From the NCBI RefSeq assembly GCF_000023885.1, contig NC_013165.1:2976001-3040000 (forward strand): a stretch of DNA of 64,000 nucleotides, in the 5' to 3' direction. The translations under genes and the position numbers were made by a program. This DNA is from Slackia heliotrinireducens DSM 20476. Its GTDB lineage: Bacteria > Actinomycetota > Coriobacteriia > Coriobacteriales > Eggerthellaceae. Within the stretch, counting starts at the first letter, position 1. Each line of letters starts with the position of its first letter. The notes under the pieces were generated by a model, which saw nothing but the letters and a program-made list of their open reading frames with translations, was not told the origin of the DNA and did no database searches. Positions 33,294 to 41,444 of this stretch are shown in pieces.

Positions 33294-34178
33294 CTAGCGC
33301 ATCTCGTCGCACAGCTGCTGGAGCTCGACAAGGAACGCCTGGGCGGGCTTACTCGGCGTCACCTTGCGCCACACCACGCCCTGGGTCGATTCGATCATGG
33401 GCGACAGCGGCACAAACCGCAGGTCATCGGAGCGTTTCTCATCGAACAGCCCACCGTAGGTCATCATGGCGCCAAGCCCCTCGCGCACCAGGAACTTGCC
33501 CACGTGCGGCAGATTGTAGGTTGCGCTCACCACCAGGTCGTCGTAGCGGTCGCCCAGCCAGTCCTTCATGCGCGCCGAGCCCACGCCCTGCTGAGACATG
33601 ATGATGGGCGTGGTCACGAACTCGACAGGACCCACGGCGTCCAGCTTGGCCAGGGGGCTGTCCCCGCGCACGATCAGGCCCCACTGGTCCTTGACCGGCA
33701 GTTTCAGAACATTCAGATTCACGTGCGGCCGCACTTCGCATTCCAGCAGGAAGTCGTAGCGACCCTTATTCAGGCCGTCCATCAAGTCGGCGCTGTTGCC
33801 CGCGCTCAGCTCGAACATGATGTTCGGGTATTCGCGCCGCGTGCGCTCCATGGCCTGGGCCAGCATGGCCACGAGCTTGGTCTCACCCACGCCGATGTGC
33901 ACGGCGCCGGCCACGGTGTGCTCGGGCAGCGAAATCTCCTCTTCGCACTTCTCGGCCAGGCCCACGATGGATTCGGCGTAGCGGTACAGCACGTTGCCCT
34001 GCTCGGTCAGGCTGATCGTCTTGTGTCCGCGCGTGTACAGCTGCACGCCCAGCTCCTGCTCCAGCGTGGCAAGCTGGCGCGACAACGTGGGCTGCGTGAC
34101 ATGCAGCGCCTTGGCCGCGTTCGTGATGTTCCCCTCGCGCACTAACGCTATGAAGTATTTCAGCGTCCGAAGCTCCAT
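33294..34178 (-). CDS. LysR-family transcriptional regulator
   Basis: The 294-residue protein uses the ATG at 34176-34178 (MELRTLKYFIALVREGNITN...) after a GGGGGG site; an upstream in-frame start would add 35 residues not typical of the family. The winged HTH has VTQPTLSRQLATLEQELG (about residues 28-45), and the rest is an effector domain. It resembles the group of LysR regulators that control catabolic and efflux genes. It lies convergent to the methionine gamma-lyase operon and divergent from a protein phosphatase gene, so either could be its target. Confidence 0.9.
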   Translation of the reverse strand: MELRTLKYFIALVREGNITNAAKALHVTQPTLSRQLATLEQELGVQLYTRGHKTISLTEQGNVLYRYAESIVGLAEKCEEEISLPEHTVAGAVHIGVGETKLVAMLAQAMERTRREYPNIMFELSAGNSADLMDGLNKGRYDFLLECEVRPHVNLNVLKLPVKDQWGLIVRGDSPLAKLDAVGPVEFVTTPIIMSQQGVGSARMKDWLGDRYDDLVVSATYNLPHVGKFLVREGLGAMMTYGGLFDEKRSDDLRFVPLSPMIESTQGVVWRKVTPSKPAQAFLVELQQLCDEMR

Positions 34179-34537
34179 GGATCCCCCCACCGTCGAGCCG
34201 TCCGGCCGACGGAATCGCGAAGGCTTCCCTGGCGACGGACACGTCTCGTCCGGCCTTCGGCCGGCGTTGCGCGCAGCTCCCATAACATCGCACCCTTCTC
34301 ATATATGTGTTCAGCATGCGCCCTTGCGGCAGCACGGCCGCGCCATCCCCACAGCGCAACCATGCCTTTCACGCATACTTCCGAAGGCATCTTAATTGAA
34401 AGGCCTTCGGCAATGCAAGCGCCCGTCCGCCACAGGCGGCGGAATCAGCCTTCAAAACCGTGCGTATCCCCTGTTCACATAGGGCGCGTTCGCGCTATCA
34501 TAGCGTCGGACATCACCCCCGTGCCAAGGAGGCGAGA
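34179..34537. promoter_or_regulatory. Divergent region LysR / phosphatase with a motif shared with the molybdoenzyme promoter
   Basis: In this 359-base gap the string starting AACCATGCCTTTC at 34358-34380 is nearly repeated at 35434-35456 upstream of the molybdoenzyme operon (21 of 23 positions match by eye). Both copies sit roughly 140-180 bases before the gene they precede. No gene is visible in the gap. Confidence 0.45.
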
Positions 34538-35347
34538 ATGGATACGAGCATGCATCATGGTCATGTCGGCGGCTTGCGCGACGAACTCAATTTCCGGGAG
34601 CTGGGGGGTTACCGCACGGCGGACGGACGCACCGTGAAGCACGGCGTCTTCTACCGCAGCGGAGCGTTGGGCGAAGCCACGCCCGAGGAGCTGGAACGCA
34701 TTTCCGACCTGGGACTTCGCTTTGTTTTGGACCTGCGCTGCCAAGAGGAGGCCGACGAGCTGCCCGACCCCGTCATCTCCGGCGCCGAACAGATCCGCAT
34801 CAGCGGCTGCATGGACGCCGACGACAACGAGGTGAACCTTTCGCCCAGTTCAATCTACAAATTGCTCGTGAACCCGCGCCGCAAGGACCCCGACCGGGAG
34901 GAAAGCATCGAGGCGGCCGTGGCCGAAATCTACTCGTCGCTGGCCTTCGACAGCGTGGCCTACCGTCGCCTGTTCGCCGAGATCGAATCGGCCAACGTGC
35001 CGCTGCTGTTCCACTGCACGGCTGGCAAGGACCGCACGGGCATCGCGGCCATGCTCATCCTGATGGCGCTGGGCGTGAGCGACCAGGACATGATCGACGA
35101 CTTCGCGCTGACCAACGTGTACCGCCGCTCCCGCATCGAGGCGAAGCTGGCCGACAAGCCGCTGCTTTCCAAGGTGGACGTGGTGGAGAAGCTGATCCGG
35201 GCCTCCGAAGGGGTCCTTCCCCACTTCGGGGAACGGGTCCTGAGCGAAATCCGCCAGGAATACGGCTCTTACCAGGAGTTTCTGAATAAGGAACTCGGGC
35301 TAGACGAGGAGCGCCTGACCGCGCTGCGCGACCGCTATCTGGAGTAG
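34538..35347 (+). CDS. Protein tyrosine/serine phosphatase (Y_phosphatase3, DSP-like fold)
   Basis: The 269-residue protein starts at ATG after AAGGAGGCGAGA. The N-terminal block NFRELGGYRTADGR and VFYRSGAL is the standard opening of this family. The active-site P-loop is HCTAGKDRTG (about residues 158-167) with the nucleophilic Cys and invariant Arg; FVLDLRCQEEADE supplies the general-acid region. Relatives dephosphorylate phosphotyrosine, phosphoserine or phosphoinositides. It is a single-gene unit with its own terminator. Whether it acts on the PknB network 16 kb away is unknown. Confidence 0.9.
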   Translation: MDTSMHHGHVGGLRDELNFRELGGYRTADGRTVKHGVFYRSGALGEATPEELERISDLGLRFVLDLRCQEEADELPDPVISGAEQIRISGCMDADDNEVNLSPSSIYKLLVNPRRKDPDREESIEAAVAEIYSSLAFDSVAYRRLFAEIESANVPLLFHCTAGKDRTGIAAMLILMALGVSDQDMIDDFALTNVYRRSRIEAKLADKPLLSKVDVVEKLIRASEGVLPHFGERVLSEIRQEYGSYQEFLNKELGLDEERLTALRDRYLE

Positions 35348-35373
35348 CCGCACCCGAAACAACTCGATTCGAC

Positions 35374-35406
35374 AACGGCCCGCACCTGCCATGCGGGCCG
35401 TTCTCA
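35374..35406 (+). terminator. Terminator after the phosphatase gene
   Basis: ACGGCCCGCA and TGCGGGCCGT form a 10-base stem with a 7-base loop, followed by TCTCAT. The stem is strong and the T-tract poor. Confidence 0.65.
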
Positions 35407-35571
35407 TACACCCTGCTGCACACGCATGCTGCAAACCATGCCTTTCGCGCATAGTTAAGTAGTCATCATAGGCATTTCAACTTCAACAACCCCGCTTTTA
35501 AGATATGACCAGGGGGAATCAATAAGCGAGATTCCAAATCACAATCGAAAAGTGGGGGAGGTCGAGCAAGC
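35407..35571 (+). promoter_or_regulatory. Promoter region of the molybdoenzyme-ferredoxin-TorD operon
   Basis: It contains TGCTGCACACGCATGCTG at 35414-35431 (near-copy at 3108-3125) followed at once by the AACCATGCCTTTC string at 35434-35456 (near-copy at 34358-34380). The sequence before the start is purine-rich (AAAAGTGGGGGAGG). These shared strings are candidate binding sites of a common regulator. Confidence 0.45.
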
Positions 35572-38454
35572 ATGTCCTTGATCGATAAGAGCTTGAAGCG
35601 CCGCGATTTTCTTACGCTGAGCGCCGGTGCCGCCGCCGCAACCGCATTGGGCTTGAGCGCCTGTTCGCCCAGCACAAGCGGCTCCGCGGACACCGCACCG
35701 GAAACCAGCGAGACGGCATCCGAACTGACGCCGCACGTGGTGGCGTCCGACACCGACATCATCGACGGCAAAGGCGAGTGGATGCCCATCCACTGCCACC
35801 AGAACTGCAACCAGATGTGCCTGAACATGGGCTACGTGGTGGACGGCGTGGTCGTTCGCCAGAAGACCGACGACTGGCACGAAGACAGCTTCGACATGCC
35901 GCAGCAGCGCGGCTGCCTGCGCGGACGTTCGCTTCGCCAGCAGGTGTACAACGCCGACCGCATCAAGTACCCCATGAAGCGCAAGAACTGGCAGCCTGGC
36001 GGCGGCGAGAACGCCCACGGCGAGCTGCGCGGTAAGGACGAATGGGAGCGCATCACCTGGGATGAGGCCCTGACCTACGTGACCGACGAGCTCAAGCGCG
36101 TGTACGACGAGTACGGCGAGACGGCCGTGGTCATCAACGGCTGGCGCTGGGCTCCCGCAACCGCCATGTTCCCGCACCTGGGCGGCGGCATCTACAACAC
36201 CGAGACCGAATCCTTCGGCTGCTGGGCCTTCCAGACCGAGGCTCTGGGCATGTACAGCTGGGGCGACCATCCCGACATCATGATGGCTCCCGACAAATAC
36301 GACCTGCCCAACGCCGACACCATCGTGCTGTACGGCTGCAACCCCGCATGGGCGACGCACTCCTCCATGTACTGGCTGAAGAACGCCAAGGACGCGGGCG
36401 TCGAGTTCGTGCAGGTTGGCCCCGACTACAACCAGACGGCCGCCACGCTGGGCAGCAAGTGGATCCGTGTGCGCCCCGGCACCGACACCGCGTTTTTGCT
36501 GGCCGTCATCTACGAGATGATCCGTCTGGACGAGGAGCAGGGCAACATCATCGACTGGGACTTCATCAACGAGAAGACCGTCGGCTTCACGCCCGAGACC
36601 ATGCCCGAAGACGCCACCACCGAGGAGAATTTCCGCGATTACATCCTGGGCAAGTACGACGACACGCCGAAGACCCCCGAGTGGGCCACCGAGATCTGCG
36701 GCACGCCGGTGGAGGACATCACCTGGTATGCCCAGATGGCAGCCAAGGACAACAACGTCATCTTCCTTCACTCCTACGCTGCCAGCCGCTACCTAGGTGC
36801 TGAGAACCTGCCGCAGGCGTTCATGACCGTAGGCGCCCTGGGCGGCCACTACGGCAAAAGCGGCAACGGCTGCGCGGCCATCTACACCTGGGACGCCGGC
36901 GACTCCGGCTACCGACTGATTCAGCATGTCGGCGGCGACTACGGCTACGTCGACGCGCTGGCTGCGGCCCCGGCCAAGCCCAACATCCTGATCGAGGGCA
37001 ACTCCTGGTGGTCCAGCCTGGCCGAAGGCAAGTACATTTCCACATCGGCTGGTCCCTACGACGCCGGCAGCTCGCCTGAGGACGACCCCACCAAGCTGCG
37101 CGCCAACACCCCGACCTACCACGAGGCCAAGGAGATGCCGGTCAACCCGCGCATCCTGTTCCAGACCTGCTCCAACTTCCTGCAGACCCGCGGAAACCTG
37201 AGCACCGGCATCCAGGTCATGCGCCAGGCCGACGCCTGCTTCAGCTTCGAAATCAAGATGTCGCTCACGGCCCAGTTCGCCGACATCATCATGCCGGTGA
37301 CCACCCATTGGGAAGGCAACGACGACGAGACCTGGGGCGAGCTGTGCTGGCCCTCCGCGTTCGGCGACGGCAACGGCCAGAAGCAGCGCAAGGACGCTCT
37401 GTTGGCGTGGAAACCGCTGGTCAAGCCCATGTGGGAAGCCCGCGAGGAGAAGGCCGTCTGCCGCGAGATCATGGAGCGCATGGGCGCCGATCCCGATGCC
37501 GCATATCCCAAGAGCAACTACGACCAGTGGCTGGGCTACTTCCTTGGCATGCGCGTGCTGAACGAGGACGCCACCAAGTTCGAGCCCGTTATCACCTGGA
37601 CCGAGGCCGATCAGGAGAAGTACCACTCCACCTATCCGGTTCAGGAAGGCAAGGTCGGTTTCGACGAGTTCATGGCCTACGGCAGCTACGTGGTGGAGCG
37701 TAAGGAAGGCGACGCCCGCAACTACGTAGGTTACCTGAACGACAAGCTGGGCATCGGCGAAGACGGCGAAACCGCCGTGGTGGCCGACACCGCCTGGCCG
37801 CGCCCGAGCCTGTCCGGCAAGCTGGAGATCTACTGCCAGTTCAAGGCCGACAACGTGAACCGCATCGGCCTGAACCCCGAGCCCATCAAGCCCTACGCGA
37901 ACTACTTCGTCCCGCGCCGCGGCTATCAGGAAACCTTCGTCGACGGCAAGATCGGCGGCGAGAAGGCAGCCTACCCGCTGCAGGCCTACACCCCGCACTA
38001 CATGCGCCGCGCCCACACCTGCTACGACAACATGGTGTGGACCCAGGAGGCCTTCCACAACCCGGTGTTCATGAACGCCCAGGACGCCGCCGACCGCGGC
38101 ATCAAAGCCGGCGACACCGTGGTGTGCTTCAACGACTTCGGCAAGATGCTGCGCAAGGCCCAGCCGATGCAGGGCATGATGCCGGGCACCGTCGGCATCC
38201 CCCACGGCGTGCACAGCGTGTTCGACGAGTCCGGTGACGAGATCATCGACCGCGGCGGCTCCGAGCAGATGCTTTCCGACGGCACGCAGTCGAACTACTT
38301 CCCGCAGGTGGACGGCTACAACAGCCTGCTGATTGAAATCGCGAAGTACGACGGCCCCGAGCTGGAGGAAGACTACGAGCGCGGACCGTTCCTGGCGGCC
38401 GGCGTCGACGCCGACTCCGACGAGACCTACGTGACCGACGGCATCTACGCGTAA
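35572..38454 (+). CDS. Tat-exported molybdopterin oxidoreductase, DMSO reductase family catalytic subunit
   Basis: The 960-residue protein has a twin-arginine signal KRRDFLTL (residues 9-16) and a lipobox-like LSAC. The N-terminal Fe-S motif is Cys75-x3-Cys79-x3-Cys83-x31-Cys115, as expected for a [4Fe-4S] cluster next to the bis-pterin site. DEWERITWDEAL, the block FGCWAFQTEALGMYSWGDHPD and the C-terminal molydopterin dinucleotide-binding domain (AYTPHYMRRAHTCYDN, GIKAGDTVVCFND) follow. The metal may be Mo or W. A four-cluster ferredoxin and TorD chaperone complete the operon, without a membrane anchor. Substrate is unknown; sulfoxide, N-oxide or aromatic compounds are all possible. Confidence 0.9.
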   Translation: MSLIDKSLKRRDFLTLSAGAAAATALGLSACSPSTSGSADTAPETSETASELTPHVVASDTDIIDGKGEWMPIHCHQNCNQMCLNMGYVVDGVVVRQKTDDWHEDSFDMPQQRGCLRGRSLRQQVYNADRIKYPMKRKNWQPGGGENAHGELRGKDEWERITWDEALTYVTDELKRVYDEYGETAVVINGWRWAPATAMFPHLGGGIYNTETESFGCWAFQTEALGMYSWGDHPDIMMAPDKYDLPNADTIVLYGCNPAWATHSSMYWLKNAKDAGVEFVQVGPDYNQTAATLGSKWIRVRPGTDTAFLLAVIYEMIRLDEEQGNIIDWDFINEKTVGFTPETMPEDATTEENFRDYILGKYDDTPKTPEWATEICGTPVEDITWYAQMAAKDNNVIFLHSYAASRYLGAENLPQAFMTVGALGGHYGKSGNGCAAIYTWDAGDSGYRLIQHVGGDYGYVDALAAAPAKPNILIEGNSWWSSLAEGKYISTSAGPYDAGSSPEDDPTKLRANTPTYHEAKEMPVNPRILFQTCSNFLQTRGNLSTGIQVMRQADACFSFEIKMSLTAQFADIIMPVTTHWEGNDDETWGELCWPSAFGDGNGQKQRKDALLAWKPLVKPMWEAREEKAVCREIMERMGADPDAAYPKSNYDQWLGYFLGMRVLNEDATKFEPVITWTEADQEKYHSTYPVQEGKVGFDEFMAYGSYVVERKEGDARNYVGYLNDKLGIGEDGETAVVADTAWPRPSLSGKLEIYCQFKADNVNRIGLNPEPIKPYANYFVPRRGYQETFVDGKIGGEKAAYPLQAYTPHYMRRAHTCYDNMVWTQEAFHNPVFMNAQDAADRGIKAGDTVVCFNDFGKMLRKAQPMQGMMPGTVGIPHGVHSVFDESGDEIIDRGGSEQMLSDGTQSNYFPQVDGYNSLLIEIAKYDGPELEEDYERGPFLAAGVDADSDETYVTDGIYA

Positions 38455-38470
38455 CAAGGGAGAGATAACC

Positions 38471-39052
38471 ATGAGCCTTGGATTCTATGTTGATATGACG
38501 CAGTGCATCGGGTGCCGCACGTGCCAGGTTGCCTGCAAAGACCGCATGAACCTGCAGAGCGCCGGCCCCCGCTGCCGCCGCGTGGACACCTTCGAATGTG
38601 GCGAGTACCCCGAGGTGGGCATGTTCACGAGCGTCATCTCGTGCAACCACTGCGAAAACCCCGCCTGCGTGGCGAACTGCCCGGTGGGCGCCATGTACAA
38701 GGACCCCGAAACCGGTCTGGTGCTGCATGACGACAACCTGTGCATCAAGTGCGAGACCTGCATGCGCAGCTGCCCCTACGGCGCTCCGCAGCACGACATG
38801 GTGGAGGACCTGATTATCAAGTGCGACACCTGCAAGGACCTGCGCGCCGCCGGCATGCAGCCCACCTGCGTGGCCGCCTGCCCCATGCGCGCCCTCGACT
38901 TCGGCGAGATGGACGACCTGCGCGCCAAGTACGGCGACGACCTGGTCAGCGAGCTGCCCTTCCTGCCCACAGCCGACACCACGACCCCGAACCTGCTGAT
39001 CAAGCCCAGCGAGTCCGCCAAGAGCGAAACCTTCAACCCCGTCGTGATGTAA
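38471..39052 (+). CDS. DmsB-like ferredoxin subunit with four [4Fe-4S] motifs
   Basis: The 193-residue protein has four cysteine groups: CIGCRTCQVACKD (about 12-24), CNHCENPACVANCPVG, CIKCETCMRSCPYG and CDTCKDLRAAGMQPTCVAACP. These are the arrangement of the electron-transfer subunit of DMSO-reductase-type complexes. It carries electrons to the catalytic subunit encoded just upstream. It has no export signal, so it probably rides out with the Tat-exported partner. It lies 16 bases after that gene with AGGGAGAG as ribosome site. Confidence 0.93.
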   Translation: MSLGFYVDMTQCIGCRTCQVACKDRMNLQSAGPRCRRVDTFECGEYPEVGMFTSVISCNHCENPACVANCPVGAMYKDPETGLVLHDDNLCIKCETCMRSCPYGAPQHDMVEDLIIKCDTCKDLRAAGMQPTCVAACPMRALDFGEMDDLRAKYGDDLVSELPFLPTADTTTPNLLIKPSESAKSETFNPVVM

Positions 39053-39136
39053 ACCCCTCTTCGGCGGCGTCCGATGCGGCGCCGCCGGTCCCCTCCATTG
39101 TTTTGCCACCCTTGGACCTCGTGTAAGGAGCATTCC

Positions 39137-39991
39137 ATGTCCGAAACCACCGCTGTTACGTTCGACCCAGCCGACGCCTGGGGACTCGAGGCGCTGCTGA
39201 TTTCGCGAGTGCGCCTGTACACGCTGTTCCACAAACTGTTCGGCGGCAACACCACCCCCGAGCTGATTGACGAGCTGTTGGGCCAAGGCACGCAGGACGC
39301 GATCGAGGAGGTCGCAGGCGGTGCTGTCGAGATGCAGAACCTGCTTGGATTCCTGAACGACCTGCGCAAACGCGACCGCTCTGAACTCGCGGACACAGCC
39401 AAGGACGAGTACACGCGCCAGTTCGTCGGACCCGGCACGCTTCCCGCCCCTGCGACCGAGTCGCCATACCTGACCCGCGATGCCTCCACTGTACAGGAGA
39501 ACACGCTTCTCGTGCGCATGGAGTACCGCATGTACGGCCTGCAGGCGAAGCGCTTCCAGCGCGTGCCCGAAGACCACGTGGCCATGATGTGCTCCTTTAT
39601 GGCATCCCGCGCCAAGAAGGCCCTGCAACTTCTGCGCGCCGGGACCCTGCCCGAACTGGGACAGGAGCTGTACGACGAGCGTGCGTTCGTCGTGAACCAC
39701 ATGGCCAACTGGCTGCCCGAATTCGCGAAGCTCACTCGCAACCACACCAAGACCACGGTGATGTTCCCGCAGCTCATCGAGGCTTTGAGCGTGTTTGTGA
39801 ACGTAGATGCAACCATGCTTGCCGAAGGTGCCTACTGGGCCGAGCAGGTGGAGCTGCCCGAGGCCGGCATGCCCGCCCTGCCCGACGAGCTGGCCGAGTC
39901 GTTCGCCCAGGCAGAACAGGGCATCGGCGCCCTGGAGGCCATTCGACTGGTGGGCCTTGAGGACGTCGAGCTTATCGCAGTCGAGAACTAG
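39137..39991 (+). CDS. TorD/DmsD-family molybdoenzyme chaperone
   Basis: The 284-residue protein starts at ATG after TAAGGAG; an earlier in-frame start is rejected because it lacks this site. It is mainly helical, with LLISRVRLYTLFHKLFGG near the N-terminus, a YTRQFVGPGTLPAPATESPY loop and the conserved RAFVVNHMANWLPEFAKL helix. TorD proteins bind the Tat signal of their partner and hold it until the pterin cofactor is inserted. The position as third gene of the operon matches service to the 960-residue enzyme. A second TorD-like gene lies at 57542. Confidence 0.88.
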   Translation: MSETTAVTFDPADAWGLEALLISRVRLYTLFHKLFGGNTTPELIDELLGQGTQDAIEEVAGGAVEMQNLLGFLNDLRKRDRSELADTAKDEYTRQFVGPGTLPAPATESPYLTRDASTVQENTLLVRMEYRMYGLQAKRFQRVPEDHVAMMCSFMASRAKKALQLLRAGTLPELGQELYDERAFVVNHMANWLPEFAKLTRNHTKTTVMFPQLIEALSVFVNVDATMLAEGAYWAEQVELPEAGMPALPDELAESFAQAEQGIGALEAIRLVGLEDVELIAVEN

Positions 39992-40070
39992 GTGCGGGCG
40001 CGGCCGCACGGCGAATTCCGCTTCCCTGGGATTCCGCTATCCCCAGGTCAAACCCAATCCTATTTCTCAG

Positions 40071-40105
40071 GCAGGCGCTGCTTATGCGGCGCCTGCTGTT
40101 GTTTT
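40071..40105 (+). terminator. Terminator of the molybdoenzyme operon
   Basis: GCAGGCGC and GCGCCTGC form an 8-base stem with a 10-base loop, followed by TGTTGTTTT. It lies 80 bases after the torD stop. Confidence 0.85.
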
Positions 40106-40202
40106 GGGGCGGTTCGCATGTTGGATTTCGAATGCAAATGCGGACGCCCCACTGGCCCGTTGCTCAAGCTCTCAGTTGGCGAAACCGCCGAATTCTGCAC
40201 GA

Positions 40203-40328
40203 GATTCGAAGTTGTGCATTGCGATTGCCTGGCGAGGCGTCGCCGGGCACGGAAAACCCCAGGTCAGCTTTTCTACAAACGGCCGAATTCTCACAGGTCG
40301 TCGAAACCAGAATGCACAACTTCGAATC
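40203..40328. repeat. Widely spaced 18-base inverted repeat in an intergenic region
   Basis: GATTCGAAGTTGTGCATT at 40203-40220 is perfectly complementary to 40311-40328. Similarity continues less perfectly outside the arms (GTTGGCGAA blocks near 40156 and, inverted, near 40347). GCCGAATTCT also recurs directly near 40187 and 40283. The 40106-40343 region carries no gene and may be a relic of a small mobile or repeat element. Confidence 0.7.
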
Positions 40329-40343
40329 CGGAGCAAAAATCGT

Positions 40344-40455
40344 CCGATTCGCCAACGCAAAAGCGCCAAGGGCTGCGTCTCCTGGCAACTGCAACCCCCG
40401 CGCCTTCGACCGCCCTCCCGTTGCCCAATGGCGCGGCGCGCCCGCCCATACAATG
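40344..40455 (+). repeat. Copy A of a 112-base repeat, upstream of an envelope-protein gene
   Basis: The unit begins CCGATTCGCCAACGCAA and ends CCCATACAATG. It matches 43564-43675 at roughly 85 percent by eye and equal length. TACAAT near its end (40449-40454) is a good -10 hexamer. It ends 29 bases before the gene start. Confidence 0.85.
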
Positions 40456-40484
40456 GGTCTCGTCAACAAGAGACAGGAGAGCCC

Positions 40485-41375
40485 ATGACCGCAAAAGCAC
40501 AGTCCACGTCCAAAAGACCGTTACTGGTTATCGCAGCGATCGTCCTCACGGTTGCGGTCTTTGCAATCGAGTACGCGAACGACATGACCAACTCGCAGGC
40601 CATGACAGAAGAAGTCGCCACCGAAGCCAGCAACACCGCCGAAGACGATTCGCAGGCCGCAGCCGAAACGGAATCCGAATCCGAAGAGGCCAAGGCGGCA
40701 GAAGCGAGAAACAGGGCTGCCGTGAGGGGGTCTGGGGGCGAATCGACCGATGCTGAAGAAGTTGGCGAGAGTGAAGAGGCCGAAGAATATAACGTCATAG
40801 CAATCGGTACGCTTCCGATGGATGACTTCGAGGCGTATAAAGCCGGTGAGGCCAGGTTCGATTTGGCCCTCTGCGACGGAAGCATTGCCCTGTGGGATAA
40901 TAAAGCCACTGTGAAGTTGATCCGCGACGGCGAATCGGAGCAACACAATTTCATCCGTTATGAGAATGGGCCTCAAAAAGAAGGCGTTCGGCAGTATTTT
41001 GAGCGGGGCGGGGAATCTTCGTGGGTCCTCGTTGTGCCTGACGAACACAACGGCACAATGAGGGTTTTTGATCGCGATGACGATGGTGAGTCCTTATATG
41101 TGCTTAGGGTTGAACCGGCAGGAGCAGCGGTTGCAGGAAGCGAGCAGTTCGTCGGCACATGGCAACGTCAGGAGGGCGAGTCTCTGACAATCACGCCTGG
41201 TGGAACGGTTCTTTTCATGGATCTGGAAGGCAATCTCGGTTCAGTAAATGACTACACGATTGACGGTGAAGTGCTTACAACCGCGGACGGTTTTGTCACT
41301 CTTGAAATCCAAGATGAACAACTTGTCCTGATGCGGGATGGCTACGAAAACTTATATTTTGACCGCGTCGAGTAG
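40485..41375 (+). CDS. Envelope-anchored protein with acidic linker and C-terminal lipocalin-like (DUF5640-type) domain
   Basis: The 296-residue protein starts at ATG after ACAGGAGA. One N-terminal span (LLVIAAIVLTVAVFAIEYAN, about 14-33) is followed by about 70 residues rich in Glu, Ala and Ser, then a beta-rich domain. The last 75 residues (FVGTWQRQEGESLTITPGG..., YTIDGEVLTT) resemble the end of the lipoprotein at 43892 (VVGVWESEYGTTVEFTPGG, YTINGDVLQLTG). Both genes also share the 112-base upstream repeat, so they are paralogues. Function is unknown. The long open frame upstream of this start is rejected as non-coding. Confidence 0.78.
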   Translation: MTAKAQSTSKRPLLVIAAIVLTVAVFAIEYANDMTNSQAMTEEVATEASNTAEDDSQAAAETESESEEAKAAEARNRAAVRGSGGESTDAEEVGESEEAEEYNVIAIGTLPMDDFEAYKAGEARFDLALCDGSIALWDNKATVKLIRDGESEQHNFIRYENGPQKEGVRQYFERGGESSWVLVVPDEHNGTMRVFDRDDDGESLYVLRVEPAGAAVAGSEQFVGTWQRQEGESLTITPGGTVLFMDLEGNLGSVNDYTIDGEVLTTADGFVTLEIQDEQLVLMRDGYENLYFDRVE

Positions 41376-41391
41376 GTCTGGCGACCTCGTA

Positions 41392-41435
41392 AAACGGGCC
41401 GGTTGGCAGCGTGCGGACCGGCCCGTTTGTTGTTT
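41392..41435. terminator. Bidirectional terminator between convergent genes
   Basis: AAACGGGCCGGT and ACCGGCCCGTTT form a 12-base stem, with GTTGTTT after it on the plus strand and TTTTACG on the minus strand. It serves the envelope-protein gene and the MFS-CBS gene. Confidence 0.88.
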
Positions 41436-41444
41436 GGGCTTTAG

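Noticed and set aside
36793-38472. Long minus-strand frames opposite the molybdoenzyme
   Set aside because: They are antisense shadows caused by GC-biased third codon positions; no family features.
40164-40469. Minus-strand open frames of 93-101 codons
   Set aside because: They fall in repeat sequence, show no ribosome site and resemble another non-coding frame in copy B only because the DNA is repeated.
39807-40484. Long open frame running through the torD end into the 40485 gene
   Set aside because: The first 226 codons overlap torD in another frame and cross a strong terminator at 40071-40105. The ribosome site and membrane span appear only at ATG 40485.
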